Under the pieces are notes generated by a model that had not been told where the DNA came from, did no database searches, and worked only from the letters and a program-made list of their open reading frames with translations. The position numbers and the translations under genes are program-made. A DNA stretch of 64,000 nt from contig NZ_CP092427.2 in the NCBI RefSeq assembly GCF_022374875.2, positions 496,001 to 560,000 on the forward strand. Direction: 5' to 3'. This document shows positions 9,121 to 21,061 of this stretch, piece after piece. The stretch's first letter is position 1. Each line of letters begins with the position of its first letter. The stretch comes from Mycolicibacterium rufum (lineage in GTDB: Bacteria > Actinomycetota > Actinomycetes > Mycobacteriales > Mycobacteriaceae).

Positions 9121-9960
9121 TCAGACCAGACCGAACGTCGCGGCCCGATCGAGGACGGCCTCCGCGCGGGCCCGGGTGGGACCGGCGCTGCCTTCATAGG
9201 AATCCGTCGGGGCGTCCAGGCGCGCGAGCGTCGTCCGCGCTTCGTCGATCTCCCTGGGCGAGGGGCTCAGCACCGTGTTGATCGTCTCCGCATGGCCGGT
9301 GTCCAGGCACAGCCGGCCCGTCATCCCCGCCGCCTTGGCGACCTCGGTGTCCCGGACCAGATGCTCGGCGTGATCGCGCAGCGTCGGGCCGTCGATCGGC
9401 GCGGGCAACCCCGCGGCCCTGCTCGCGATCACCAACCGGGCGCGCGGATAGGCCAGCACCGCAGGATCGGCGGCCATCCCGGTGTCGCGTCGAAAGTCGC
9501 CGAGCCCGAACGCGATTCGGCCACAGGACCGGGCGATGTCCAGGGCCGACTCGACGCCGAGCGCGGATTCGACCAGTGCGACGACGGGCATCCCGGCCGG
9601 CAACTGCTCCGCGGTCGAGACGACGTCGCGCGGCGATTCGGTCTTGGCGAGCATGACTCCCGACAGGCCGGGCGCCCCCGCGATCGCGGCAAGGTCGGCC
9701 TGCCAGTCGGACGTCCCGGCGCTGCTGATCCGCACCCATGCGCGTCCACCCTCATGCAGCCAGTCGGCCACAGCGCAGCGGCCGGCCGGTTTGTCCGCAT
9801 CGGGCAGACCGTCCTCGACGTCGAGCACCACCACGTCCGCCGCGGACGAGGTGGCCGTGTCGAAACCCGGCCGTCCCGGCTGCAGCAGCCAGGTGCGGGC
9901 CACTGACCAGTGCGGCCGACGGGTGCATTCCGGTCGCGAGAAGACTGTCACCTCACCCAT
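9121..9960 (-). CDS. HpcH/HpaI aldolase / CitE-like lyase
   Basis: TIM-barrel lyase of 279 residues. The N-terminal pattern RTWLLQPGRPGF then ADVVVLDVEDGLPDADK, the central VALVESALGVESA and the FGLGDFRRDTGM segment are the signatures of citrate-lyase beta-like proteins that cleave or form carbon-carbon bonds in CoA thioesters with Mg2+ (metal ligands Glu and Asp in the last two motifs). No citrate lyase alpha or gamma subunit is nearby, so it is a stand-alone CitE-like enzyme, possibly malyl/citramalyl-CoA related (inference). Confidence 0.82.
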   Translation of the reverse strand: MGEVTVFSRPECTRRPHWSVARTWLLQPGRPGFDTATSSAADVVVLDVEDGLPDADKPAGRCAVADWLHEGGRAWVRISSAGTSDWQADLAAIAGAPGLSGVMLAKTESPRDVVSTAEQLPAGMPVVALVESALGVESALDIARSCGRIAFGLGDFRRDTGMAADPAVLAYPRARLVIASRAAGLPAPIDGPTLRDHAEHLVRDTEVAKAAGMTGRLCLDTGHAETINTVLSPSPREIDEARTTLARLDAPTDSYEGSAGPTRARAEAVLDRAATFGLV

Positions 9961-10004
9961 GCTCGCGACGGCGGGTGGTCACCGCCAGATTGCGCACATT
10001 TTGT

Positions 10005-10544
10005 TCACAGCGCGCGGGAGAGCACCCGCCCGAACTGCAGCAGCCGCTGCATCTGCGCCAGACCGCCGTTGTCGACGGACTTCACGAATCGGAACGACTC
10101 GCAGTAGACGTCGGTCTCGGTCGCGGACTTCTGCCGGGACCGGACGATCAGCTGCGTGTAGAGCCGCAGCTTCACCTCCACCAACCGACGGGTGCCGTCG
10201 TCGAGCACGTCGTATTCGGTGGACAGCACCTGATCGGTGATGGTGGACAACAGGATCGAACGCACCGAGGCCAGCAGCACACGACGCGGCTGATCAGCGG
10301 GGCCGGACGTGTCGTCGTCGGCGCGCCACAGGATCAGCCGTTGCCCGTCGGTGACCATCACCTCCTGCCACAGCGCCTCACCCCACGGTTCCTCGGTGAA
10401 GCCGCGCGACATCACGAAAGACCGGATCGCCGCCGGGTCGACCATCGAGCGCAGTTGGTCCAGCGCCAGATCGGGATCACGCAGATAGACCCGCGCCGCC
10501 TCGCTGACACTCGAGTACGGGGCCCAGTCCTGCGGCGCGCCCAT
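10005..10544 (-). CDS. Conserved hypothetical protein (Rv2532c-like)
   Basis: Conserved mycobacterial protein of 179 residues with no recognised domain. The ATG at 10544 shares one base with the nusB stop (TGATG), so the two are translationally coupled; longer frames upstream only shadow nusB. By position it corresponds to M. tuberculosis Rv2532c, which also follows nusB. It has a charged globular composition with no signal or membrane segment. Function unknown. Confidence 0.8.
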   Translation of the reverse strand: MGAPQDWAPYSSVSEAARVYLRDPDLALDQLRSMVDPAAIRSFVMSRGFTEEPWGEALWQEVMVTDGQRLILWRADDDTSGPADQPRRVLLASVRSILLSTITDQVLSTEYDVLDDGTRRLVEVKLRLYTQLIVRSRQKSATETDVYCESFRFVKSVDNGGLAQMQRLLQFGRVLSRAL

Positions 10545-11035
10545 CAGCCGGAGCTGCTGTCCCCACCGGTCCGCACCGCCGCGGCGGCCGCGCGGATCTG
10601 GGGGGTCACCAGCATCACCTGGCCCAGCACCCCGTTGACGAAGCCGGGTGAGTCGTCGGTGGACAGCTGCTTGGCCAGCTCGACCGCCTCGTCCACGGCC
10701 ACCGGCTCCGGGACGTCCTCGGCGTGCAGCAGTTCCCACACCGCGACCCGCAGGATCGCGCGGTCCACCGCGGGCAGGCGGTCCAGCGTCCAGCCCTGCA
10801 GATGCGACGAGATCAGGTCGTCGACGTGGGCCTGGTGCTCGGTGACGCCGCGCGCCACCGTGACCGTGTAGGGGTTCAGCGGCGCGACGTCGTGGTCGGT
10901 CGACTTCTCCGCCAACGTGCTTCGCCCTTCGGCGACCTCGGCCGCGGTGATGCCGCGGGCCTCCGCCTCGAACAGCAGATCCACCGCGCGCTTGCGGGCC
11001 TGGTGCCGGCCCTTGTCACCCCTGCGGTCAGCCAT
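10544..11035 (-). CDS. nusB: Transcription antitermination factor NusB
   Basis: RNA-binding helical protein of 163 residues that joins NusE in rRNA antitermination. [21 protein letters not shown] at the N-terminus and [21 protein letters not shown] and [11 protein letters not shown] in the C-terminal half are the NusB signatures. The last 15 residues are a Gly/Ser-rich tail. Its start overlaps the efp stop by eight bases, so it is coupled to efp as in other mycobacteria. Confidence 0.96.
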   Translation of the reverse strand: MADRRGDKGRHQARKRAVDLLFEAEARGITAAEVAEGRSTLAEKSTDHDVAPLNPYTVTVARGVTEHQAHVDDLISSHLQGWTLDRLPAVDRAILRVAVWELLHAEDVPEPVAVDEAVELAKQLSTDDSPGFVNGVLGQVMLVTPQIRAAAAAVRTGGDSSSG

Positions 11036-11591
11036 TGACCCTTCCCAGGTAACTGCCGTCGCGCGAGTCGACCTTGAGCTTGTCGCCGGTGTTGATGAAC
11101 AGCGGCACCTGGATCTCGGCGCCGGTCTCCAGCGTCGCGGGCTTGGTACCGGCGCTGGAGCGGTCGCCCTGCAGGCCGGGCTCGGTGTGGCTGACCAACA
11201 GCTCGACCGTCACCGGCAACTCCAGGTACAGCGCCGTGCCGTCGTGGAAGGCGATCTGCACGGGCATGCCCTCGAGCAGGAACCCGGCCAGCCGCCCGAC
11301 CAGCGCCTCGGGCAGCGGGTGCTGCTCGTAGTCCTCGCTGTCCATGAACACGAAGTCCGAGCCGTCGCGGTACAGGTAGGTGGCGTCGCGCCGGTCGACG
11401 GTCGCCGTCTCCACCTTCACCCCGGCGTTGTAGGTCTTGTCGACGACCTTGCCCGACACCACGTTCTTGAGCTTGGTCCGCACGAAGGCCGGGCCCTTGC
11501 CGGGCTTGACGTGCTGGAACTCGACGATCTGCCACAGCTGGCCATCGATCTGCAGGACGAGCCCATTCTTAAAGTCGGCGGTCGATGCCAC
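11028..11591 (-). CDS. efp: Elongation factor P
   Basis: Translation factor of 187 residues that relieves stalling at polyproline stretches. Domain I carries the loop KPGKGPAF whose tip lysine (Lys32) is the residue that contacts the peptidyl-tRNA and is modified in some bacteria. The C-terminal motif [20 protein letters not shown] marks OB domain III. The start is GTG at 11591 with an AGGAG sequence about 11 bases upstream. It lies between pepQ and nusB in the conserved order. Confidence 0.97.
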   Translation of the reverse strand: MASTADFKNGLVLQIDGQLWQIVEFQHVKPGKGPAFVRTKLKNVVSGKVVDKTYNAGVKVETATVDRRDATYLYRDGSDFVFMDSEDYEQHPLPEALVGRLAGFLLEGMPVQIAFHDGTALYLELPVTVELLVSHTEPGLQGDRSSAGTKPATLETGAEIQVPLFINTGDKLKVDSRDGSYLGRVNG

Positions 11592-11612
11592 GGTGGGTTG
11601 TACTCCTAGCTT

Positions 11613-12698
11613 CTAGAGGATCACCAGGTCCTTGCCGAACCTGGTCAACAGTTCGGGGCCGTCCGGGGTGACCGCCAGCGTGTCCTCGATGCGGACGCCG
11701 CCACGGTCGGGCAGGTAGACACCGGGCTCGACGGTCACAGCGGAGCCAGCAAGCAGTGTACCGGCGGCGGTGGCGTTGATTCCCGGCGCTTCGTGGATCT
11801 GCAGGCCGACCCCGTGGCCCAGGCCGTGGCCGAAGTTCTCGGCGTAGCCGGCATCGGCGATGACCTGCCGGGACGCCGCGTCGACGTCCTTGCACGGCAC
11901 ACCCGGCGCCAGGGCGTCGCGGCCGGCCTGCTGCGCGGTCGCGACCAGGGAGTAGACGTCGCGCTGCCAGTCGGCGACCGGGGACAGCACGAACGTGCGT
12001 GTCATGTCGGAGTGGTAGCCCCCGACCAGCGCGCCGAAGTCGATCTTGACGAAGTCGCCGGCGGCGAGGACCGCGTCGGTGGGCCGGTGATGCGGGATCG
12101 CCGAGTTCGGGCCGGCCGCGACGATCGTCTCGAACGAGGCCCCGTCGGCGCCGTGCTCGAGCATCAATGCCTCGAGCTCGTTGCGGACCTGCTTCTCGGT
12201 GCGGCCCGCCCGCAGGCCGCCGCGCTCCACCAGGTCGTGCAGTGCGGCGTCCGCGGCGTCGCACGCCCGCCGCAGTAGCGCGATCTCTTCGGCGTCCTTG
12301 ACCTCGCGCAAAGCCTCGACAGTGCCGGCCGCCCGGGCGAACTCGACCTGCTCCCCCGCAGCCGTCGAGATCGCCGAGAACGCGTCGAGGGTGACAACGT
12401 GGCTCTCGATGCCGAGCTTGCCCACCCCCGCCGCGGCCGCCCGGGCCGCCAGGTGCGGCCCGCACGCCCGCTCGATCACGACGGTCGCGTCGGGCGCCTG
12501 CGCGGCGGCCTGCGTACGGTAGCGGCCGTCGGTGGCGAGCACCGGCGTGTCGTCGTCGGCGAAGACCAGCAATGCCGCGTTGGAGCCGGTGAAGCCGGAC
12601 AGGTAGCGAACGTTGACCAGGTCCGTTACCAACATCGCGTCCACCTGGGCGTCGGCCAGACGCAGCCGCAACCGCTCGCGGCGGGCAGAAACTGTCAC
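11613..12698 (-). CDS. pepQ: M24 aminopeptidase P-family dipeptidase
   Basis: Cytoplasmic metallopeptidase of 361 residues removing residues N-terminal to proline. It has the creatinase-like N-domain (about 1-135) and a pita-bread catalytic domain with the dimetal ligands in KIDFGALVGGYHSDMTRT (two Asp), GHGLGHGVGL (His), VEPGVYL (Glu) and GGVRIEDT (Glu). The GTG at 12698 follows a TAGCGT -10 element by eight bases, suggesting a leaderless message. Order pepQ-efp-nusB matches M. tuberculosis Rv2535c-Rv2533c. Confidence 0.94.
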   Translation of the reverse strand: MTVSARRERLRLRLADAQVDAMLVTDLVNVRYLSGFTGSNAALLVFADDDTPVLATDGRYRTQAAAQAPDATVVIERACGPHLAARAAAAGVGKLGIESHVVTLDAFSAISTAAGEQVEFARAAGTVEALREVKDAEEIALLRRACDAADAALHDLVERGGLRAGRTEKQVRNELEALMLEHGADGASFETIVAAGPNSAIPHHRPTDAVLAAGDFVKIDFGALVGGYHSDMTRTFVLSPVADWQRDVYSLVATAQQAGRDALAPGVPCKDVDAASRQVIADAGYAENFGHGLGHGVGLQIHEAPGINATAAGTLLAGSAVTVEPGVYLPDRGGVRIEDTLAVTPDGPELLTRFGKDLVIL

Positions 12699-12706
12699 GA
12701 CCGCTG

Positions 12707-12723
12707 ACGCTACTCGCTAAGGT
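12707..12723. promoter_or_regulatory. Back-to-back -10 elements of divergent pepQ and membrane-protein promoters
   Basis: The 33-base gap between the divergent starts holds TAGCGT on the minus strand (12712-12707, eight bases before the pepQ GTG) and TAAGGT on the plus strand (12718-12723, eight bases before the ATG at 12732). Both fit TANNNT and both would give leaderless messages. Confidence 0.4.
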
Positions 12724-12731
12724 GAGGCCCC

Positions 12732-13343
12732 ATGAGTAAGTGGCTGCTGCGCGGACTGGTGTTCGCCGCCCTGATGGTGATCGTCCGGCTGTTCCAGGGG
12801 GCGCTGATCAACGCCTTCGAGACCAAGGCGGGACTGATCAGCATCACCCTGGTCGCGCTGTACGCCATCGTCGTTCTGATCTGGGGTTATGCGGACGGCC
12901 GCAGCGACGCCCGCGCCAATCCCGATCCCGATCGGCGCTCCGACCTGGCGATGACCTGGCTGCTGGCCGGACTGTTCGCCGGCGTGGTCAGCGGCTTCGT
13001 GGCCTGGCTCATCGGACTGTTCTACAAGAATCTCTATGTCGAGGGCCTGATCAACGAGGTGACCACCTTCGCCGCGTTCACCGCGCTGCTGGTGTTCGTG
13101 TTCGCGATCGTCGGCGTCGGGCTCGGCCGCTGGCTGGTCGACCGGAAAACGCCGGATCAGCCGCGGCGGCGGGAAGGCGACGACGACCGCGCCGACACCG
13201 ACGTCTTCGCCGCGGTGCGGGACGACCGCGACGGCCGCGACGACGTGCGGGACTACGACAGCGCCGCCACCGACCAGCACACCTCGCCGGTCGCGGTCGC
13301 CGAGCACGACGACGAGACCAGGCGCACCGACCGCCGGGAGTGA
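12732..13343 (+). CDS. Four-helix membrane protein (Rv2536-like, B-4DMT family)
   Basis: Inner-membrane protein of 203 residues. Four hydrophobic segments occupy roughly residues 5-20, 33-53, 75-97 and 113-135; the last 65 residues are very rich in Asp and Arg and should be cytoplasmic. The divergent position next to pepQ matches Rv2536, annotated as a B-4DMT family transporter; transport activity is not shown by the sequence. The ATG at 12732 lies eight bases after a TAAGGT -10 element. Confidence 0.8.
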   Translation: MSKWLLRGLVFAALMVIVRLFQGALINAFETKAGLISITLVALYAIVVLIWGYADGRSDARANPDPDRRSDLAMTWLLAGLFAGVVSGFVAWLIGLFYKNLYVEGLINEVTTFAAFTALLVFVFAIVGVGLGRWLVDRKTPDQPRRREGDDDRADTDVFAAVRDDRDGRDDVRDYDSAATDQHTSPVAVAEHDDETRRTDRRE

Positions 13344-13376
13344 CGTCCGCGGCCGGGACGCACTGAGCGCGCGACC

Positions 13377-15968
<2,592 letters not shown>

Positions 15969-15969
<1 letters not shown>

Positions 15970-17183
15970 CAGCCCGACGCCCTGACCCCGTCGGCGGCCG
16001 ACTCGCGCCGGGCGGCGGCCCGCAGGTAGGCCTCGATGTTGGTGCGCGTCTCGGTCAGCGAGTCCCCACCGAACTTCTCCAGCGCGGCGCGGGCGAGCAC
16101 CAGCGCCACCATCGTCTCGACGACGACGCCCGCGGCGGGCACCGCGCACACATCCGAGCGCTGGTGGATCGCGACCGCCTCCTGGCCGGTGGCCATGTCG
16201 ACGGTGGCCAGGGCGCGCGGCACGGTCGAGATCGGCTTCATCGCCGCGCGGACCCGCACCGGCAGCCCGTTGGTCATGCCGCCCTCGAGGCCGCCGGCGC
16301 GGTTGGTGGAGCGGATGATGCCGTCGGGTCCGGGGTAGATCTCGTCGTGGGCGACGCTGCCGCGGCGGCGTGCGGTCTCGAAGCCGTCACCGATCTCGAC
16401 ACCCTTGATCGCCTGGATGCCCATCACGGCGGCGGCCAGCTGGCTGTCCAGCCGGTTCTCGCCGCTGGTGAACGAGCCGAGACCGACGGGCAGGCCGTGC
16501 GCGACCACCTCGACGACACCGCCGAGGGTGTCGCCGTCGCGCTTGGCGGCCTCGATCTCGGCGATCATCAGCGCCTCACTGGCCGGGTCGAACGCGCGCA
16601 CCGGGCTGGAGTCGATCGCGGCGAGGTCGCCGGGCAGCGGCGGCGGACCGTCGTAGGGGGTCGACGCCCCGATGGAGACGACGTGCGAGACGACCTCGAC
16701 GCCGAGGGCCTGGCGCAGGAAAGCCCGCGCGACGGTGCCGGCGGCGACCCGCGCCGCGGTCTCGCGCGCGCTGGCGCGTTCCAGCACCGGCCGGGCGTCG
16801 TCGAATCCGTACTTGAGCATGCCGGCGTAGTCGGCGTGACCGGGCCGCGGCCTGGTCAGGGGCGCGTTGCGGGCGGCGCTGTCGGCCAGCGCGGCCGGGT
16901 CCACGGGGTCGGGAGCCATCACGGTCTCCCACTTCGGCCATTCGGTGTTGCCGATCTCGATGGCGAGCGGGCCACCCAGCGTGACGCCGTGCCGCAACCC
17001 GGCGAGCACCGTCACCTGGTCCTGCTCGAACTTCATGCGGGCGCCCCGGCCGTAGCCGAGCCGGCGCCGCGCGAGCTGGTCGGCGATGTCGGAGGAGGTC
17101 ACCTCGACGCCGGCGACCATGCCCTCGACCATCGCCACCAGCGCACGGCCGTGGGATTCCCCTGCTGTCGTCCATCGCAACAC
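15969..17183 (-). CDS. aroC: Chorismate synthase
   Basis: Final shikimate enzyme (EPSP to chorismate), dependent on reduced FMN, 404 residues. Family signatures are TTAGESHG near the N-terminus, [15 protein letters not shown], the active-site RPGHADYAG region, [14 protein letters not shown] and [11 protein letters not shown]. The GTG at 17183 begins the standard [16 protein letters not shown] N-terminus; the longer upstream frame shadows the hydrolase gene and is rejected. It is first of the aroC-aroK-aroB set, linked to aroK by a one-base overlap (TGATG). Confidence 0.97.
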
Positions 17184-17233
17184 GTGTCCCAGTTTCGCAT
17201 GACGCGCCCCGGTGGCCGAAAACGGCGATCGGG

Positions 17234-17977
17234 TCAGCGCAGCGCAGGCAGGCTGCGCAGCCAGGCCAGCACCGGCGGCGCGACCTGCGTGAGCGCCGAC
17301 TCGGCGATGATCCAGTGCGGAAGCCCGGGGTGGATCTGGTGCTGGGCGCCGTAGCGGGCCGCGATCCGTCGTGACATCCACGGGGCCACGCTGCGGTCCT
17401 CGCCGGCGCTGACGCACAGCACCGGGCAGGCGACCTCGCCGGCAGCCACGCGCACGACCGGCGCGCCGGACATCATCTCCCGGAACACCCGGCCGGAGTC
17501 GCGGACGAATTCGGGGATCAGCCGGTCCTGCTCGGCGGTGGACAGCGTGCACAACGGCACCGCGCGCATCACGTCCGGGGACGGCAGGAACGGACGGCCC
17601 GCGGCCACGCTCGGCATCGACCGCCGGAACCGCGGCAGCGATCGCAGCTGCGGCCACAGCGTTCCCGGCGGGACCGAGGCCAGCAGCACCGCCGCCAGGG
17701 GGTTCCGCGCCGCGGCCACCTTCTGGGCGAGCAGCCCGCCCATGCTGTGGCCGACGACGACCGCCGGTTCGCCGATCGCGTCGTAGGCGGCCAGCGCGGC
17801 GTCGACCATCTCGGCGACCCCGGTGCGTTCCAGCGCCGCGTCATCGGACGGGTCGCGTCCCGGCAGCGCCGGGACGTGGCAGCGGAATCCGGCGTCGTCG
17901 AGGACCGTCGTCCACGGCTGCATCAGGGACGGCCGGCCGAACAGGCCGTGCAACAACAGGACCGGCGGGTGCGTCAC
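17234..17977 (-). CDS. Alpha/beta-hydrolase
   Basis: Cytoplasmic hydrolase of 247 residues. It has an oxyanion-hole HG ([12 protein letters not shown], near residue 10), nucleophile elbow GHSMGG (Ser at about residue 88), an acid region [11 protein letters not shown] and a late histidine in HPGLPHWI, so a full Ser-Asp-His triad can be drawn. Substrate unknown. The GTG at 17977 starts the first strand directly; the longer frame shadows the peptidase gene. It lies between the prepilin peptidase and aroC genes on the same strand. Confidence 0.82.
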   Translation of the reverse strand: MTHPPVLLLHGLFGRPSLMQPWTTVLDDAGFRCHVPALPGRDPSDDAALERTGVAEMVDAALAAYDAIGEPAVVVGHSMGGLLAQKVAAARNPLAAVLLASVPPGTLWPQLRSLPRFRRSMPSVAAGRPFLPSPDVMRAVPLCTLSTAEQDRLIPEFVRDSGRVFREMMSGAPVVRVAAGEVACPVLCVSAGEDRSVAPWMSRRIAARYGAQHQIHPGLPHWIIAESALTQVAPPVLAWLRSLPALR

Positions 17978-18012
17978 GGTCCGAGTATCGCCACCGGAGC
18001 GGCCCGAAGCGA

Positions 18013-18447
18013 TTACCCCGGAGGTAGGGCGCCCGCGACGGCCACGGCGGCGGTGAGGCACATCGACGGACCGTGCGGCACCGCCGACCGTGACCCGCGG
18101 ACGAGGCGGGCCACGCCCCACAGGCCGGTGAGCAGCGAGGCGCCGATCGCGCACAGCGACCAGGCCTGCATGCCGAAGGCACCGGTCAGCGCACCCACAC
18201 CGATGGCCAGCTTGACGTCGCCGGCGCCGAGCGCCGCCGGCGCGCGCAGGTGCACGAGCGCGTAGATCCCGGTCAGCGCCAGCGCGCCGAGCACCGCAGG
18301 CACGCCACGCCCGGTCACCGCCGAGACCGCGAGGATCACCACGGCGCCCGGCACAGTCAACCGGTTGGGCAGCCGACGTTGCCGAAAGTCGTACGCGCTC
18401 AACGCGATCAGCCACGCCGCCACGGCAACGGCCGCCGTCTCCCCCAC
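18013..18447 (-). CDS. A24-family prepilin peptidase, short form
   Basis: Membrane aspartic peptidase of 144 residues, corresponding by position to Rv2551c. Both catalytic aspartates are present: YDFRQRRLPNRLT (Asp20) and GAGDVKL (about Asp76). About five membrane helices. It lacks the N-methylation and zinc domain of full PilD proteins, as is usual in actinobacteria, and would cleave type IV pilin-like (Flp/Tad) leader peptides; no pilin gene is in the window. It lies nine bases downstream of aroE. Confidence 0.85.
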   Translation of the reverse strand: MGETAAVAVAAWLIALSAYDFRQRRLPNRLTVPGAVVILAVSAVTGRGVPAVLGALALTGIYALVHLRAPAALGAGDVKLAIGVGALTGAFGMQAWSLCAIGASLLTGLWGVARLVRGSRSAVPHGPSMCLTAAVAVAGALPPG

Positions 18448-18456
18448 CGTTCCAGG

Positions 18457-19260
18457 CTAAGGGGCCTCGAGCGCCGCCCGCATCGCCTCTTTGGGTGCGG
18501 GCATCCCGGTGAACAACTCCACCTGGGTGAAGGCCTGGTTCAGCAGCATCTGCAGACCGCTGATCACCCGACCGCCCCGGGCGGTGACCGCCGCGGCCAA
18601 GGGTGTGGGCCACGGGTCGTAGATCGCGTCGAGCAGCACCGGCGTGGCGGCCAGCGCGTCCGCGTACGGGGCGACGGCATCAGCGGGCACGGTGTTGACC
18701 ACGACGTCCGCGCCGGCGGCGGTTCCGGCGAGCGCGTCCGCGGCGATGTCGCAGAAGTCGGCTGCCAGGCCGCAGCGCTGCGCGAGGGCCAGCACGTCGG
18801 CGGCCTTGCCCGCGTCGCGGGCGGTGACGGTGACGTGTCGGGCGCCGCGGGCGGCGAGCCCGGCGACGACGGCGGGCGCCGTTCCGCCCGAGCCGACGAC
18901 CACCGCGCGGTCGGTGCGCACGGCGGCGAGCGCGCCCGTCACCCCATCGACGTCGGTGTTGTCGGCGCGCCATCCCGTCGCGGACCGCACCAGGGTGTTG
19001 GCCGACCCGACCAGCCGGGCGCGTTCAGTGGCCTCGTCGGCGAACCGCAGCGCGGCGAACTTGCCCGGCATGGTCACCGAGACCCCGACCCACTCCGGCC
19101 CGAAGCCCGCCACCACGGCCGGCAGCCGCTCGGCGGTGCACTCGATGCGGTCGTAGGTCCACCCGTCCAGACCGAGCGCCCGGTACGCCGCCAGGTGTAG
19201 CTGCGGGGACCGGGAGTGCGCGATCGGCGAGCCCAGGACCCCGGCTCGTCGAGCCGTCAC
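18457..19260 (-). CDS. aroE: Shikimate dehydrogenase
   Basis: NADPH-dependent reduction of 3-dehydroshikimate to shikimate, 267 residues. Substrate-binding SPIAHSRSPQLH, catalytic lysine in VSVTMPGK, GSANTLV and DNTDVDG (catalytic Asp) occupy the N-terminal domain; VVVGSGGTAPAVV is the NADP-binding loop and GLQMLLNQA the C-terminal substrate motif. Start GTG at 19260. It follows mltG by 16 bases, as in M. tuberculosis Rv2552c. Confidence 0.94.
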   Translation of the reverse strand: MTARRAGVLGSPIAHSRSPQLHLAAYRALGLDGWTYDRIECTAERLPAVVAGFGPEWVGVSVTMPGKFAALRFADEATERARLVGSANTLVRSATGWRADNTDVDGVTGALAAVRTDRAVVVGSGGTAPAVVAGLAARGARHVTVTARDAGKAADVLALAQRCGLAADFCDIAADALAGTAAGADVVVNTVPADAVAPYADALAATPVLLDAIYDPWPTPLAAAVTARGGRVISGLQMLLNQAFTQVELFTGMPAPKEAMRAALEAP

Positions 19261-19276
19261 CGCTGCCGTCGAGCCG

Positions 19277-20524
19277 TCATCGAGCCGAGTCGAGGACGCC
19301 GTTGCGTCGCGCCAACTCGATGTTGGCCAGGTGCTGCTCGTACTCGCGGGTGAACAACGTGGTGCCCTGCATGTCGATGGTCACGAAGTACAGCCAGTCC
19401 CCGGGCTCGGGCTGTTCGGCCGCGGCCAGCGCGGGCTGGCCGGGGGAACAGATCGGCGTCGCCGGCAGCCCGGGCCGCACATAGGTGTTCCACGGCGTGG
19501 CCTGGGCGCGGTCGCCGTCGGTGGTGGCGACCTCGATGCGATCCAGCGCGTAGTTCACCGTGGAGTCGAACTCCAGCGTGCGATTCTCGGCCAGCCGGTT
19601 GTAGATGACCCGCGCGACCTTGGAGAAGTCCTGCGGCTTGGCTTCGCGCTGCACCAGCGAGGCGACCGTGAGGATCTGGTAGGGCGACATGTTCAGCGAC
19701 TGGGCGGTGGTCAGCAGACCGCCGCGTTCGTACTGGCCGGCGCTGGCGGAGATCAGCGTCGACAGGATGTCCTGCGGCGTGCCCGACGGATCGATGTTCC
19801 ACGTCCCGGGCGCAATCAGCCCTTCCAGGCGGCGGTGGTCGGCGCCCAGCGCCGTCACGGGGCCGGTCGCCCACTGCGGCACGCCGAGCGCCGCCGGGGT
19901 CGCGGCGCCCGCGGCGGCCCGCAGGTCCTGGGCGGACACGCAGCGGCGGTCACCGTCGAGGTCGACGCAGCTGGCCTTCGAGATCAGCGCGAAGATGCCG
20001 TCGGTGACGGCGTTGGTCTTGACGTCGGACACGTCGTCGAGCTGGCGGCCCTCGGGGATGACGAGCTTGCCCACCCGGTTCCCGGGGTCGGCCAGCCGGG
20101 CCACCGCGTCGGCGGCGGGGATCTCGGTGCGCACCTTGTAGAAGCCGGGCTGGATCGCCGAGATCGCATCGTTGCCGTCAGCGGCGTCGACGAACGCCTT
20201 GATGGTCGCGACGACCTTGCCCTCCTGCAACGTCTTGCCGATCGCCGTCGTGGAGTCGCCGTCGTGGATCTGGATGACGACGTCGTTGACGCCCTCGCCG
20301 GTGTAGTCGTTGCCGTTGCCCCCGAACACCGAGTGCCACATCCGTGAGCCGAGGAACACGGCACCGATGACGACCACCACCAGCATCGCGACCGCCGCGA
20401 TCGCGGCGGTGCGGCGGCGGCGCTGGTACCGGGCCTCCCGGGCGCGCTCCTGACGGGTCATCCGCCGCCGGGGCGGACCCACCGCCAGGGGTTCGGCACG
20501 ATCGTTGTGCCAGTCGTCAGCCAT
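19277..20524 (-). CDS. mltG: Endolytic murein transglycosylase MltG
   Basis: Inner-membrane enzyme that cuts nascent peptidoglycan strands, 415 residues. A basic cytoplasmic stretch is followed by one membrane helix (about residues 40-60), then a LysM-like region and the YceG catalytic domain. The catalytic glutamate is in ASLVQREA and the conserved [14 protein letters not shown] and [17 protein letters not shown] motifs are intact. It overlaps the ruvX end by eight bases, and aroE follows. Confidence 0.94.
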   Translation of the reverse strand: MADDWHNDRAEPLAVGPPRRRMTRQERAREARYQRRRRTAAIAAVAMLVVVVIGAVFLGSRMWHSVFGGNGNDYTGEGVNDVVIQIHDGDSTTAIGKTLQEGKVVATIKAFVDAADGNDAISAIQPGFYKVRTEIPAADAVARLADPGNRVGKLVIPEGRQLDDVSDVKTNAVTDGIFALISKASCVDLDGDRRCVSAQDLRAAAGAATPAALGVPQWATGPVTALGADHRRLEGLIAPGTWNIDPSGTPQDILSTLISASAGQYERGGLLTTAQSLNMSPYQILTVASLVQREAKPQDFSKVARVIYNRLAENRTLEFDSTVNYALDRIEVATTDGDRAQATPWNTYVRPGLPATPICSPGQPALAAAEQPEPGDWLYFVTIDMQGTTLFTREYEQHLANIELARRNGVLDSAR

Positions 20525-21056
20525 CCCCGACCTCTCCGTGTGGGGACAGCGCCGCCCGCCGCTGGTCCAGCCAGTTCTGCAGAATCCCCACCGCTGCAGC
20601 TTGATCGATCACCGAACGTTGTCCGCGTCCTCGCACGCCCGCCTCGCGCAGCGCACGCTGCGCGGTCAGCGTCGTGAAGCGCTCGTCGACGAGCCGGACC
20701 GGCACCGGGGTGACCCGGTCGGCCAGCAGGTCGGCCACCTCGATCGCGTCGCGCGCCGAGGACCCGGCCCGGTCGGCCAGCGTCCGCGGCAACCCCACCA
20801 CGACCTCGACCACGTGGTACTCGTCGACCAGCGCCGCCAGACGCCGCACGTGCTTGCCGCCGCGCTTATCCCGCATCACGGTCTCGACCGGGGTCGCGAG
20901 GACCGCGTCGGGATCGCTGACCGCCACCCCGATGCGCACGGTGCCGATGTCGACTCCCAGCCGGCGGCCACGGCCCGGATCGGGCGCCGACGCGGGATCG
21001 CCGGGGCGGTCCGGGGCGCGGTCGGCATGGTCAGCGTCCTTCGGGGCGTCGGGCAC
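20517..21056 (-). CDS. ruvX: RuvX/YqgF Holliday-junction resolvase-like protein
   Basis: RNase H-fold protein of 179 residues with a disordered acidic N-terminus of about 30 residues. Acidic active-site residues sit in [27 protein letters not shown] and the late [16 protein letters not shown] is also typical. Family members act in Holliday junction resolution and/or pre-16S rRNA processing. It lies five bases after alaS and overlaps mltG by eight, matching Rv2554c. Confidence 0.92.
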   Translation of the reverse strand: MPDAPKDADHADRAPDRPGDPASAPDPGRGRRLGVDIGTVRIGVAVSDPDAVLATPVETVMRDKRGGKHVRRLAALVDEYHVVEVVVGLPRTLADRAGSSARDAIEVADLLADRVTPVPVRLVDERFTTLTAQRALREAGVRGRGQRSVIDQAAAVGILQNWLDQRRAALSPHGEVGDG

Positions 21057-21061
21057 TCTGG

